DNA from: Flavobacteriales bacterium UBA4110
GTDB lineage: Bacteria > Bacteroidota > Bacteroidia > Flavobacteriales > Weeksellaceae
DNA length: 64,000 nucleotides
Direction: 5' to 3'
NCBI GenBank assembly: GCA_002383165.1
Contig: DFXK01000004.1
Coordinates: 13,741 to 77,740 of the forward strand
The notes beneath the pieces are model-generated. The model had not been told where the DNA came from and did no database searches. It saw nothing but the letters and a program-made list of their open reading frames with translations. Position 1 is the stretch's first letter. Each line of letters begins with the position of its first letter. Positions 25,885 through 35,182 of this stretch are shown one piece after another. The translations under genes and the position numbers were made by a program.

Positions 25885-27792
25885 TCAGATTCTTTCATTC
25901 TTGATCTCATCCACAATCTCTGGATTCAGCAGGGTAGAAGTGTCTCCAAAGTTAGAGAAATCACCTTCCGCAATCTTTCTCAGGATGCGGCGCATGATTT
26001 TCCCAGATCTTGTTTTCGGCAACCCACTCACAAACTGAATTTTATCCAGTTTCGCAATCGGTCCAATCTGTTCAGAAATCAATTGGTTGATCTCTTTTAC
26101 TAGATTATCTTTTTGTCTGCTTTCTCCAGATTCTTTCAGAATCACGAAACCATACAAAGCGTTTCCTTTTACATCGTGCGGATAACCTACAATTGCAGAT
26201 TCTGCCACTGCAGGATGCTCATTGATGCTATCCTCGATTGGTGCTGTTCCAAGATTGTGCCCGGAAACGATAATGACATCATCCACACGACCTGTGATCC
26301 TGTAATATCCAACCTCGTCTCTCAAAGCACCGTCACCGGTAAAATATTTACCTGGAAATGCAGAGAAATAAGTCTCCTTATAACGCTGATGGTCGCCCCA
26401 AATCGTTCTCGCGATTCCGGGCCAAGGAAAACGGATACAAAGATTCCCTGTTACTTGATTCCCTGTGATTTCGTTACGCTTGTCATCCATCAAAACCGGC
26501 TGAACGCCCGGCAACGGAAGCGTCGCATAAGTTGGTTTTGTAGGTGTAGCAAATGGAATTGGTGAAATCATGATCCCGCCAGTTTCGGTTTGCCACCAAG
26601 TATCTACGATGGGGCATTTCTTCTTTCCAACGTGGTCATTGTACCAATGCCAAGCTTCATCATTGATAGGTTCTCCAACGGAACCAATGACTTTCAAAGA
26701 ACTAAGGTCGTGCTTCTCCACCCATTCCACGCTTTCTTTCGCCAAAGAACGGATAGCAGTTGGAGCGGTGTAGAACTGAGTCACTTTATGCTTTTCAATC
26801 ACTTCCCAGAATCTCCCCGCATCGGGATAAGTCGGTATCCCTTCGAATATTACCGTCGTAGCACCATTCAATAACGGACCGTATAAAATATACGAATGTC
26901 CCGTAATCCAACCGATATCTGCTGTACACCAATAGATGTCATTCTCCTTATAATTAAACACATTCTTGAAGGTATAAGCCGTATAAACCATATAACCTGC
27001 GCAAGTGTGAAGCATCCCCTTTGGTTTTCCTGTTGAACCTGAAGTATAAAGAATGAACAACGGATCTTCTGCATCCATTATCACGGTCACGAAATCTGTG
27101 GAAGCTTTATCGTAATATTCTGACATCCAGTAATCTCGGCCTTCTTTCATCTTCACATCATTATTAGTTCTTTTAACCACCAAGACATTTTCCACGGTTT
27201 CGCATTTTTCCAAAGCTTCATCCACAATGCTTTTTAGATCAAGGACTTTGTTCCCTCTGTAACTTCCGTCTGAAGTAATGACCATTTTAGCGCCACAATC
27301 ATTCACTCTGGAAGCAACAGCCGAAGCTGAAAACCCAGCAAATATAACGGAATGTACAGCACCTAACTTAGCACAAGCCAACATTGTTACCGCCAATTCA
27401 GGAATCATAGGAAGGTATATGAAGACTCTGTCGCCTTTCTCAATGCCCATTTCGCGTAGAACGTTGGCGGTTTTATTCACTCTTTCGTAGAGTTCACTGA
27501 AGCTGATGTGTTGAGCTTCTTCTTTCGGGTCATTGGGTTCCCAGATGATAGCGGTTTTGTCGCCTCTTACGGAAAGATGTCTGTCCAGACAGTTTTTGGT
27601 AATGTTCAGTTTTGCATTTTTGAACCATTTGATGTTGGCTTCCTCCATATTGTAATCCACGACCTTGGACCAACGCTGATACCACACAAAATTCTCATCC
27701 GCAATCTTGTCCCAAAACTTCTTTGGATTTTTAATTGACTTCTTATACTCCTTGAAATAATCCTGTAAATTCTGAATGTGATAATTTCTCAT
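25885..27792 (-). CDS. acs: Acetyl-CoA synthetase
   Basis: Acs activates acetate to acetyl-CoA through acetyl-AMP. The 635-residue protein has the adenylate-forming motifs LYTSGSTGKPKG (P-loop), WWQTETGG, YRITGRVDDVI, and the acylation-regulated lysine Lys598 in PKTRSGKIMRR. Length fits the Acs family rather than propionyl- or butyryl-CoA synthetases. It is the last gene of a minus-strand block with a receiver protein, an SLC5-type histidine kinase, and a carboxylate transporter, pointing to acetate uptake and sensing. Confidence 0.96.
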   Translation of the reverse strand: MRNYHIQNLQDYFKEYKKSIKNPKKFWDKIADENFVWYQRWSKVVDYNMEEANIKWFKNAKLNITKNCLDRHLSVRGDKTAIIWEPNDPKEEAQHISFSELYERVNKTANVLREMGIEKGDRVFIYLPMIPELAVTMLACAKLGAVHSVIFAGFSASAVASRVNDCGAKMVITSDGSYRGNKVLDLKSIVDEALEKCETVENVLVVKRTNNDVKMKEGRDYWMSEYYDKASTDFVTVIMDAEDPLFILYTSGSTGKPKGMLHTCAGYMVYTAYTFKNVFNYKENDIYWCTADIGWITGHSYILYGPLLNGATTVIFEGIPTYPDAGRFWEVIEKHKVTQFYTAPTAIRSLAKESVEWVEKHDLSSLKVIGSVGEPINDEAWHWYNDHVGKKKCPIVDTWWQTETGGIMISPIPFATPTKPTYATLPLPGVQPVLMDDKRNEITGNQVTGNLCIRFPWPGIARTIWGDHQRYKETYFSAFPGKYFTGDGALRDEVGYYRITGRVDDVIIVSGHNLGTAPIEDSINEHPAVAESAIVGYPHDVKGNALYGFVILKESGESRQKDNLVKEINQLISEQIGPIAKLDKIQFVSGLPKTRSGKIMRRILRKIAEGDFSNFGDTSTLLNPEIVDEIKNERI

Positions 27793-27848
27793 TATATTAA
27801 TATTTTTAATTTTTATAAATCTTGTTTCTTTAATCTTTTCTTGTTGTT

Positions 27849-28211
27849 CTACTCAAGCATTTCATCAATCTGCTGGATCAGCTTCCTGATAGAATAAGGC
27901 TTGGTTACATAAGCATCTGCTCCTAATTCCAATCCTTTCTCGATATCTTTCGGATTAGTTTTCGCACTCAGGAAAATCACTTTGGTATGATGGAGGTTTT
28001 CCATTGTTTTGATTTCGTTCAGTGTGCTGTATCCATCCAGATTTGGCATCATAATATCCAATAGAATGACATCTGGCGTTATTGTTTTCAGTAAGTCTAA
28101 AACTTCGGTTCCGTCTCTTGCAATGAAGACTTCGTAACCCTGCTTCCTGAAACTGTATTCCAAGGACATCAGGATTTTGTGTTCGTCGTCTGCTATTAAT
28201 ATTTTTTTCAT
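27849..28211 (-). CDS. Stand-alone response regulator receiver protein
   Basis: A 120-residue CheY-like receiver: acidic pair DDE at 8-10, phospho-acceptor Asp52 in VILLDIMMP, Ser/Thr in FLSAKT, and the conserved lysine in VTKPYS. There is no output domain after the receiver. It overlaps the kinase gene by 4 bases (28208-28211), so the two are translationally coupled. In the CrbS/CrbR acetate-sensing pairs of Proteobacteria the regulator carries a DNA-binding domain; this one does not, so it must act through another protein or on the kinase. Confidence 0.9.
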   Translation of the reverse strand: MKKILIADDEHKILMSLEYSFRKQGYEVFIARDGTEVLDLLKTITPDVILLDIMMPNLDGYSTLNEIKTMENLHHTKVIFLSAKTNPKDIEKGLELGADAYVTKPYSIRKLIQQIDEMLE

Positions 28212-30889
28212 TGTTGTTTTTGTCTATTTAAAGGGAGTTTCAATACAAAACTCACTCCCAATCCATTATTTTCTGCAGAAATATTACCTTTATGAGCTTC
28301 CATTATTTTTCTGCAAATTGCCAATCCCAAACCGCTTCCCAAAGGTTTTCTGATGTTCTGATTTCGGGATTGATAAAATTTATCAAATATCAAATTCAAA
28401 TCATCTTCCGGAATTTGTTTTCCAGTATTGAAGATTCTTATAATCAATTGATTATCTTTTTCTTGAAACTTAGCCTGAATAGTTCCTTGTTCATCAGTAA
28501 ACTTCAAAGCATTTCCTAAAATATTCTGAAAAACCTGAATCAACCTTGCGTCATCATATTCAAATTGAGTTTTTGTTAAAAGATTAACTTCATTCAGATG
28601 AATATTCTTCTGGTGAAGAAGATGACTCATTGGGTTCAGCGCTTTCTGATAGGTTTCAAGGATATTGTTTTTGCTGATATTCAAAGCGATTTCGCCGTGT
28701 TCCAGTTTGTCGAGATAAAGAATGTCATTGATGATTTCATTCAATCGGTCAGATTCTGTGATGATATTATTGAGAAATTCTCTTTTGATGTCTAACGGAA
28801 TATCATCATCATCAGCCAAAATTTCGCCAGCGGAACGGATGGCTGTAAGCGGAGTTCTCAATTCGTGTGCGACAGTATCCAGGAAATCGTCTTTCTGCTT
28901 GTCTTTGAAGATGAGGTTTTCATTAGCAGAACTCAATTCTTCGGATAATTTTTTCAGCGCACGGCTTTGCTCAGTGAGTTTTTTATTTAGGCTGATATTT
29001 TCTTTCGATTCTTCGAGGATTTCTAAAACTTCTTTGAGGGAGATTTTATCTTCGTAAGTTACACCCTCAATTAGGATTTTGGCGGATGCAGTTCCGATTC
29101 TTCCAGACAAAAGATTCTCGGAAAATTTGATGAATCTAGCATCGGCAGTTTCTGTTCTTGTGTCGATGTTATATTTTAAGTTGAAGATTCTCAGTGCTTG
29201 TTCGGTTTTCTTTTCTCCAAGGAATTTGACCAAGATATTTCGGATGTCAGAAACATAAGCTTTTCCTCGCCAGATAAATGCATTCTCGTGATTCTGGATG
29301 TATTTGTCAACATCAATATAAATTTCAGCAAAATTCCGTTCGCGATAATCACCTTTTTGACTGACAGAGATGATGGTGAACAGAATCATATTAACCAAAA
29401 TCGACCAAAAGAAAATCTGAGAAATACTACCTAAATACGGAATATTGAAAAAGCTGAACCAATTGTACATTTCAATCAAAAATCCTTTGAATTCCTGATT
29501 GAAAGAAAAATAATACTGCGGAATAATCAAACCAAAATAGCAGATAATCAAACCTCCAATCAATCCGATAACTGCGCCTTTGTAACTTCCTCTTCTCCAA
29601 AAAATCGCTCCGAAAAATGATGGCCCAAGTTGAGAAATCACAACAAAAGAAATCAATCCAACGGAATATAAACTGTTCCTTAAAATGAAATATTTGTAGA
29701 AAGCAAAAGCAGTCACAATCAAAATGAAAATACTGATTTTTCTAATATTAGTAATGTTTCTGGTATTTTTCACATCGTTATCAGACTTGAGTTTATCCAA
29801 CCAGCCATAAGGAATGATGAGATTATTTGATAGCATAATTGACAATGTAATGCTCGAAATAATCACCATCGAAATTGATGAACTTAATCCACCAAGGAAA
29901 ACCAAAACCGTGATGATTTGATTACCGAAATGTTGAGGAATTAAAATAGAATAAAACTCAGGATTAACTGATTGTCCATCGAAAATAATCCGTCCGCCCC
30001 AAGCGATAGGAAATACGAAAATATTGAAAATCAATAGATAAAGCGGAAAAAACCAAATGGCAGTTTTCAAATGCTTCTCTTGTCGGTTTTCTACAATCGC
30101 AGTATGAAATTGTCTCGGCAAAAGGAAAATCGCTGAAGCCGAAATCAAGCAAAGTATCATCCAATTGAAGCTTCCTTCCAATCCTGAAAATGTGTTTTTG
30201 GCTTTAAAATCTGAGAATTTGCTCGCTTTTTCATAAATATCAGAAAATCCGTCAAATGCAAAAAATGTCACGAAAACACCTAGAACAACAAGGAAAATTA
30301 ATTTAAAAAAACTTTCCAACGCAACGGCAGAAATGATTCCTAATCTTTTCTCGGAAGCATCTACATAACGAGTTCCGTAATAAGATGAAAATAAGGCTAA
30401 TAGTACGACAACGTAAGTTGCATTATCTGTAAAAATATTCTTAGAAATTGGCGTGTTTGTCACCAGATGGAACGTCTCAGAAATTGCTTTAATCTGAAGT
30501 CCGATGTAAGGAATAATTCCAAAAATACAGACCAAAGTGATAATCGCTCCAAACGAACGACTGTTCCCATAACGCAGAGAAATAAAATCTGCAATACTGC
30601 TGACTTTATTGATTCTGGCGATCCGGATGATTTTACGATTAATATAAATCCAAGTTGGAATAATAATCATCGGTCCAATATAAATCGGAAGATAATCCAA
30701 TCCGTCATTCACGGCAACACCGATACTTCCGTAATACGTCCACGCTGTACAATAAACCGCCAACGACAATGCGTAGATGTAAGGATTGTTCACCCAAATC
30801 TTGCTCTTCTTTTTTTCTGCGCGATGTGCGACCAAGAAAAGAAGGGCGAGATAGAGAATTACAACTGCAAATAAGACGTAGCTATTCAT
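28208..30889 (-). CDS. SLC5-type sensor histidine kinase (CrbS/CbrA-like)
   Basis: The 893-residue protein begins with a sodium:solute symporter (SLC5) domain of about 12-13 membrane helices (residues 1-510), followed by a STAC-type linker (ARFIKFSENLLSGRIGTASAKI), a HisKA domain with phospho-accepting His675 (VAHELRTPL), and an ATPase domain ending GSGLGLAICRKIMEAHKG. This is the architecture of CrbS, which senses acetate and controls acs, and of CbrA. The start at ATG 30889 (MNSYVLFAVV) begins the first helix; an in-frame codon 33 bases upstream lies inside the preceding gene. It overlaps that gene by 8 bases. Confidence 0.92.
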   Translation of the reverse strand: MNSYVLFAVVILYLALLFLVAHRAEKKKSKIWVNNPYIYALSLAVYCTAWTYYGSIGVAVNDGLDYLPIYIGPMIIIPTWIYINRKIIRIARINKVSSIADFISLRYGNSRSFGAIITLVCIFGIIPYIGLQIKAISETFHLVTNTPISKNIFTDNATYVVVLLALFSSYYGTRYVDASEKRLGIISAVALESFFKLIFLVVLGVFVTFFAFDGFSDIYEKASKFSDFKAKNTFSGLEGSFNWMILCLISASAIFLLPRQFHTAIVENRQEKHLKTAIWFFPLYLLIFNIFVFPIAWGGRIIFDGQSVNPEFYSILIPQHFGNQIITVLVFLGGLSSSISMVIISSITLSIMLSNNLIIPYGWLDKLKSDNDVKNTRNITNIRKISIFILIVTAFAFYKYFILRNSLYSVGLISFVVISQLGPSFFGAIFWRRGSYKGAVIGLIGGLIICYFGLIIPQYYFSFNQEFKGFLIEMYNWFSFFNIPYLGSISQIFFWSILVNMILFTIISVSQKGDYRERNFAEIYIDVDKYIQNHENAFIWRGKAYVSDIRNILVKFLGEKKTEQALRIFNLKYNIDTRTETADARFIKFSENLLSGRIGTASAKILIEGVTYEDKISLKEVLEILEESKENISLNKKLTEQSRALKKLSEELSSANENLIFKDKQKDDFLDTVAHELRTPLTAIRSAGEILADDDDIPLDIKREFLNNIITESDRLNEIINDILYLDKLEHGEIALNISKNNILETYQKALNPMSHLLHQKNIHLNEVNLLTKTQFEYDDARLIQVFQNILGNALKFTDEQGTIQAKFQEKDNQLIIRIFNTGKQIPEDDLNLIFDKFYQSRNQNIRKPLGSGLGLAICRKIMEAHKGNISAENNGLGVSFVLKLPLNRQKQQ

Positions 30890-31076
30890 CGTATTTTTTG
30901 AAAATGACAAACGAAATAACAATCGAGAAAATCCACACTCCGAAGATGTAGATGTAAATCATCGGAAAACCGAACGCTTCCTTTTCGCTATTGAACAAAA
31001 GTATTATTGGAGCGCTGAAAAGAATTACCAATCCAAAGCTCAGAATAATCAGTTTTTGTTCGTGTCGTTTTTTCAT
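30882..31076 (-). CDS. Small two-helix membrane protein upstream of the kinase
   Basis: The 64-residue protein (start MKKRHEQKL) has two hydrophobic helices (IILSFGLVILFSAPIILLF and MIYIYIFGVWIFSIVISFVIF) and a charged KKYDE tail. Its stop overlaps the kinase start by 8 bases, so it is translationally coupled and may be a partner of the SLC5 domain. Its size and position resemble the small subunits found next to some SLC5 transporters (for example the YjcH gene next to ActP), but I see no sequence match that proves this. Confidence 0.7.
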   Translation of the reverse strand: MKKRHEQKLIILSFGLVILFSAPIILLFNSEKEAFGFPMIYIYIFGVWIFSIVISFVIFKKYDE

Positions 31077-31086
31077 TGTTAATTTT

Positions 31087-31122
31087 AAAACCACACAAAA
31101 CAAAATTGAAATTGTGTGGTTT
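31087..31122 (-). terminator. Intra-cluster hairpin with T-tract
   Basis: On the minus strand AAACCACACAA pairs with TTGTGTGGTTTT, followed by TTTTAAAATT. It lies between the 75-residue protein gene (ends 31145) and the 64-residue protein gene, and could partly uncouple the transporter genes from the sensor genes. Confidence 0.65.
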
Positions 31123-31144
31123 CTTATTATAATTTAGTGTTTAT

Positions 31145-31372
31145 TTAAACTTGTTCATCAGAATAATCACCGCTAAGTGAATAGTATCCAAAAACTGCTA
31201 AGCCACCTGCAACAATGGGCAATAAAATAAATACAATGATAATCCCGAATACAAGATCTTCCTGCTTGCCAGAGCTTAGCTTAGGAATCCCCATTACTGT
31301 CAGTCCGAAGTACAGAACTACCAATGCGAGTAAGATCCAAACTATACCTAATATTTTCTTTAGTCCGTCCAT
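31145..31372 (-). CDS. Small membrane protein paired with the MFS transporter (DUF6814-like)
   Basis: A 75-residue protein with two hydrophobic helices (ILGIVWILLALVVLYFGLTV and LVFGIIIVFILLPIVAGGLAVFGYY) joined by the loop GIPKLSSGKQED, and an acidic tail. I recall a similar small family (DUF6814) sitting beside MFS carboxylate transporters in Bacteroidota, but cannot confirm it. It lies 108 bases downstream of the MFS gene on the same strand. Confidence 0.6.
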   Translation of the reverse strand: MDGLKKILGIVWILLALVVLYFGLTVMGIPKLSSGKQEDLVFGIIIVFILLPIVAGGLAVFGYYSLSGDYSDEQV

Positions 31373-31480
31373 TTTTCTTTGTTTTAAAATTAATAAAAGT
31401 GAATTAATTTATAATGTGTTTTTTTTGTTTTTTATTGATGATGTTAAAATCGTTCTTCTTTTATCAATCATCAATTATTG

Positions 31481-33061
31481 CTAATCGTGGATATTCTGAT
31501 TTTTGTTTTTGATGTAAATCATACCAATCACAAGACAGACCGCAGCTACACCAATCGGATACCATAAACCTTCCAGATACCAGCCTTCGTGTCCTGCGTC
31601 TTTTCCTGTAGTTACCAGATACGTTGCAACCGCCGGTAATAATCCACCGAAAACACCATTTCCAATGTGATAAGGCAGTGACATAGAGGTGTATCGGATT
31701 CTCACAGGAAACATTTCTACCAAAAATGCTGCAATCGGACCATAAACCATTGTTACAAAAATCACCTGAATGAATACCAGAAATACTAAATACCATTTGG
31801 TGTCATCGTTGATTTTGACTGATTTTGTAACTTTAGGTTCCTCAATTTTTCCATCTTTCATCACAGGTCCGGCTGCTGACCAATGGATGATGCTGTCTCT
31901 TTTCATCAGCGTTCCATCTGTGTAAGCAATTTCTTTATGGAAAGTGATCAAGCTGTCTGTAGCAATTTTGTCGTGAACTTTCACGGTTCTTTTTTCTGTA
32001 ATTCCATCAGCAGAAACTTCTTTTTTAGCCACATCTACAGAATTGAACATCGCACTGTAGATAGGTCTGTAAGCTAAAATGGCGATGAGCATTCCCGTCA
32101 TCATCACAGCTTTCCTTCCGACTTTATCAGACAGCCAGCCGAAGAACACGAAAAATGGTGTTCCAAGGAATAATCCGATAGCCATCAGGGAATCTACCTG
32201 GGTGGTGTCTATGTTCATTACTTTTTGCATAAAACTCATGGCGTAGAACTGTCCTGTGTACCAGATGACGCCTTGTCCCATCGCAGCTCCAAAAAGTGCA
32301 AGCAGTACAAATTTGAAATTGAATCTGTTCCCGAAGCTTTCTTTCAATGGATTGGTTGATGTTTTTCCTTCGCTTTTCGCTTTTGCAAAAAGTGGCGATT
32401 CCTTCATATTCTTTCTGATGAAATAGGAAACGATAACCATTAGAATTGAAATCCAGAACGGAACTCTCCATCCCCAGTTATCAAACTCCTCTGTAGAAAG
32501 TGATGTTTTTGTAATCAGGATGACGATTAGTGAGATGAACAGACCTGCTGTTGCTGTCGTTTGGATCCAAGAAGTCCAATATCCACGTCTGCCAGGCTGC
32601 GCATATTCTGCCACATAAGTTGCCGCACCGCCATATTCGCCTCCCAGAGCAAGACCTTGTAAAAGTCTCAGGATTAAAACTAATACCGGCGCCATAAAAC
32701 CGATGGTTTCATAGCTTGGGATACATCCAATAAGGAATGTGGAAAATCCCATAATCAGAAGTGTGACCAGAAATGTGTACTTTCTGCCGATTAAATCTCC
32801 CAATCTCCCAAAGAATAATGCGCCGAAAGGTCTTACTACAAAACCTGCCGCAAATGTTGCTAAAGTTGATAGGAAAGCTGCTGTTGGATTATCTGCCGGA
32901 AAAAATTTTGTGGCTAGGACAATTGCCAGACTTCCGAAAATATAGAAGTCATACCATTCGATAAGGGTGCCGAGAGATGAAGCCATAATCACGCTCCAAA
33001 TGGTGCGGTTTTTTTGCTTGTCGCTCAGGTTCTCGTACTGTACGTGATGTGAATCGCTCAT
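31481..33061 (-). CDS. MFS transporter, metabolite:H+ symporter (MHS) type
   Basis: This 526-residue carrier has the 12-helix MFS layout of the MHS group (proline/betaine, alpha-ketoglutarate, acetate/propionate-type permeases): SSLGTLIEWYDFYIFGSLAIVL at the N-terminus, the loop 2-3 motif FGRLGDLIGRKYTFL, and LGGEYGGAATYVAEYA. It is unusual in carrying a soluble insert of about 90 residues (about 350-430: VAKKEVSADGITEKRTVKVH...KVTKSVKIND) between helices. Position between a porin and the acetate-sensing kinase/acs genes suggests uptake of acetate or another small carboxylate. Confidence 0.85.
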   Translation of the reverse strand: MSDSHHVQYENLSDKQKNRTIWSVIMASSLGTLIEWYDFYIFGSLAIVLATKFFPADNPTAAFLSTLATFAAGFVVRPFGALFFGRLGDLIGRKYTFLVTLLIMGFSTFLIGCIPSYETIGFMAPVLVLILRLLQGLALGGEYGGAATYVAEYAQPGRRGYWTSWIQTTATAGLFISLIVILITKTSLSTEEFDNWGWRVPFWISILMVIVSYFIRKNMKESPLFAKAKSEGKTSTNPLKESFGNRFNFKFVLLALFGAAMGQGVIWYTGQFYAMSFMQKVMNIDTTQVDSLMAIGLFLGTPFFVFFGWLSDKVGRKAVMMTGMLIAILAYRPIYSAMFNSVDVAKKEVSADGITEKRTVKVHDKIATDSLITFHKEIAYTDGTLMKRDSIIHWSAAGPVMKDGKIEEPKVTKSVKINDDTKWYLVFLVFIQVIFVTMVYGPIAAFLVEMFPVRIRYTSMSLPYHIGNGVFGGLLPAVATYLVTTGKDAGHEGWYLEGLWYPIGVAAVCLVIGMIYIKNKNQNIHD

Positions 33062-33090
33062 TGTATATTAAGATTTTGTGTTAAAAATTT

Positions 33091-34470
33091 TTATAAATAA
33101 ATCTGGAACTGAAGGATGAATTCTCCTTTTGATTTTGGTTCTGCCGAAGCGCTTGTGTAAGTTGGCCGTGTGGAGTACTGCGTCGTCAGTTTGGCATGAT
33201 GACCGTCAATAAACCAATTGGCTCCGATATCAAATTGCGAAGATGAATTTTCCAAAGCTTTGAAATTCTTATTCGTGTAAGCTGCAAAAGGCTGAATTCT
33301 AATTTTCGGTTTATCGGTATTGCTTGGTAAGAGTAATCCGGCCTGCAGATAATAGATGTTTCCTGTTCCAATCATAGGTTGAAGGTTTCCGGCGCCGGCA
33401 ATCGCTTTGTCTCCGATGAAATTGGGGTCATTGGAACCAACGTTCATTATTCCAAGATTTCTCAAATAATTCGGTCCAAAATTATAATTGTAAAATCCTG
33501 CATAAGCAGAAAGTGCCATTTTGTTCTTGGCATTTCCTAAAGGTAAATCTGCAAAGGCATCAATCGCATAAAGCGCAATGTCGTGTTTCTCAATTTGTGA
33601 ATTAACAGAAGTTCTCGTTCCGTCTTTTTGATGATAAAAACCTGCTCCTAAATTGAAAACTTTTTTAGTTCCCAGATAAGAACCAACTTTGAAAGGTAAA
33701 AGATTAGATTCGGAATCCAAAAATTGATATTCTACATATCCTGCTTTTGAAAATTCCGGATTTCCATTGTTGTCAACTGCAACTCTCGCTGCTGGATTTG
33801 TAACATTAATAGGTGCAATATTGGTTGCAAAAGGTTTGTTTAAACTGAATCGATATTCGAATTTGCCATATTTTCCTTTGGCAAACATTCCCATTTGTCT
33901 TGCGAATTGGTCAGAATTGTCAATCAAAGGCCAAGTGAAAATCGGCGAATCAACAGTCAAGAAATTTAAGGTGGAAGCCATTGTCATTCTGGAAAGTCCC
34001 ATATAATAATGAAGACCGGCTCCCAAACTTAAACTGAATTTTCCTGCCTCTCCGGGTAAAACCACTGCATATTCGTTCCAGGCATCGTGAAAAAACATTT
34101 GAGGTTTTTTACCGTTTCCATAACCTCCGGTTCCAGTAGAGCCTGAACCTCCACCATTGATGAAAGTTTGATTATTAATCCCGAAATGCATCAATACCAT
34201 ATATCTTTTGGTGATTTGAGCATAAGCAAGTGCTCTCAGACGTCGGTTTCCTATGTTCCATGTATTTTTGGTGGCTTCGTCAGAAACCATCGTTCCGGGA
34301 TTCATTTCGGTATTTCTTAACCAGATTTGGTTCCAAAGAATAAATCTTACATACTTGTCGCCTTCAGGATTCAGATTTAATTTTAATCCACTTCCATAAT
34401 CAGGCGAACCCTGCGAATATAGAGAATAGCTGATTAAGGCCAATCCTATAAATGTGAGTATTTTCTTCAT
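33091..34470 (-). CDS. Outer membrane porin-like beta-barrel protein
   Basis: The 459-residue product has a signal peptide (MKKILTFIGLALISYSLYSQ) and many amphipathic beta strands, with a strand ending in aromatic residues at the C-terminus (GEFILQFQIYL), as expected for an outer-membrane barrel. Recurrent features such as YVRFILWNQIWLR, RRLRALAYAQITKRYMVLMHFGINNQ and GKYGKFEYRFSLNKPF are typical of a Bacteroidota porin family. It is 30 bases from the MFS gene and first in the block, so it probably supplies the substrate of that carrier. Confidence 0.75.
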   Translation of the reverse strand: MKKILTFIGLALISYSLYSQGSPDYGSGLKLNLNPEGDKYVRFILWNQIWLRNTEMNPGTMVSDEATKNTWNIGNRRLRALAYAQITKRYMVLMHFGINNQTFINGGGSGSTGTGGYGNGKKPQMFFHDAWNEYAVVLPGEAGKFSLSLGAGLHYYMGLSRMTMASTLNFLTVDSPIFTWPLIDNSDQFARQMGMFAKGKYGKFEYRFSLNKPFATNIAPINVTNPAARVAVDNNGNPEFSKAGYVEYQFLDSESNLLPFKVGSYLGTKKVFNLGAGFYHQKDGTRTSVNSQIEKHDIALYAIDAFADLPLGNAKNKMALSAYAGFYNYNFGPNYLRNLGIMNVGSNDPNFIGDKAIAGAGNLQPMIGTGNIYYLQAGLLLPSNTDKPKIRIQPFAAYTNKNFKALENSSSQFDIGANWFIDGHHAKLTTQYSTRPTYTSASAEPKSKGEFILQFQIYL

Positions 34471-34605
34471 AAATTAATAATAATTTGGTGTTTATTTTGT
34501 GATTGCCAAATTGTTATTAATATTCTGTTTACAAAAATTTAATATATATTAATGCTAATAGTATAGTTAGTCTTGGTTCTTTTTACTCTAATCTTGTTTC
34601 TTTCT

Positions 34606-35022
34606 CTATTTTTTAAACCTTTCCCATTTAATCAACATATATTTATCAGCAAATTGTGTGATAATTAACCCAGAATTTTCAAGATTGTTTTCTTGAGAGA
34701 TATATTCTATTAATTCGTTTTGTTTCAATACTTTATAAACAGGATGGAATTCAGAATGTGGAGGTCTTGTAATATTATATTTCTTAATCCAAGAACTAAT
34801 GCTCACGTGAGAAACGCCGATAATTCTTTCAATTTCTCGATAGCTTAACCCTTCCAGGTACAGTTGTAAAGCTTTGGTGACATAATAGTCATCAATCTGT
34901 TTTCCTAATTTTTTAACTGTAAAATTATAGTTACAATTCTTACAGAAAAATCTTTGTTTTCCTTTGATAATTCCGCTTTTTGACACATTTTGATTATTGC
35001 ATTTAGGACATTGATTTTCCAT
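34606..35022 (-). CDS. IS1 InsA-like zinc-ribbon/helix-turn-helix protein
   Basis: The 138-residue protein resembles the N-terminal (InsA) half of IS1-family transposases: a zinc ribbon (CPKCNNQNVSKSG...FFCKNC, two CxxC knuckles), then a helix-turn-helix (LSYREIERIIGVSHVSISSWIKKY). The C-terminal 60 residues are not transposase: there is no DDE domain and no inverted repeats are visible around the gene. It may be a domesticated DNA-binding regulator, standing alone beside the arginine cluster in AT-rich DNA. Confidence 0.7.
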   Translation of the reverse strand: MENQCPKCNNQNVSKSGIIKGKQRFFCKNCNYNFTVKKLGKQIDDYYVTKALQLYLEGLSYREIERIIGVSHVSISSWIKKYNITRPPHSEFHPVYKVLKQNELIEYISQENNLENSGLIITQFADKYMLIKWERFKK

Positions 35023-35128
35023 AACTATAGCTTTTTAGCAAATGTATAATAATTTAGCAATATTATATTTTTAATTAAAGATAATATTATTGTTAATGTA
35101 AATTTAACAGATAAAATTATCTTTTTAA

Positions 35129-35161
35129 TTTGTTTTATAAAGATAAATGTTTCTATTTTTG
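35129..35161 (+). promoter_or_regulatory. Promoter of the arginine cluster
   Basis: TTTG (35129-35132), 21 bases, then TATTTTTG (35154-35161), 21 bases before the first gene's ATG at 35183. Close to the Bacteroidota -33/-7 consensus. Confidence 0.55.
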
Positions 35162-35182
35162 TATCTTAATTAGATAATATCA

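Noticed and set aside
31464..32471. Minus-strand frames of 110 and 114 codons inside the MFS gene
   Set aside because: They are out-of-frame shadows of the same strand's transporter and have no hydrophobic or motif structure.
34606..35022. Complete IS1 insertion sequence
   Set aside because: Only an InsA-like half is present; there is no catalytic transposase frame and no inverted repeats or target duplication could be found.
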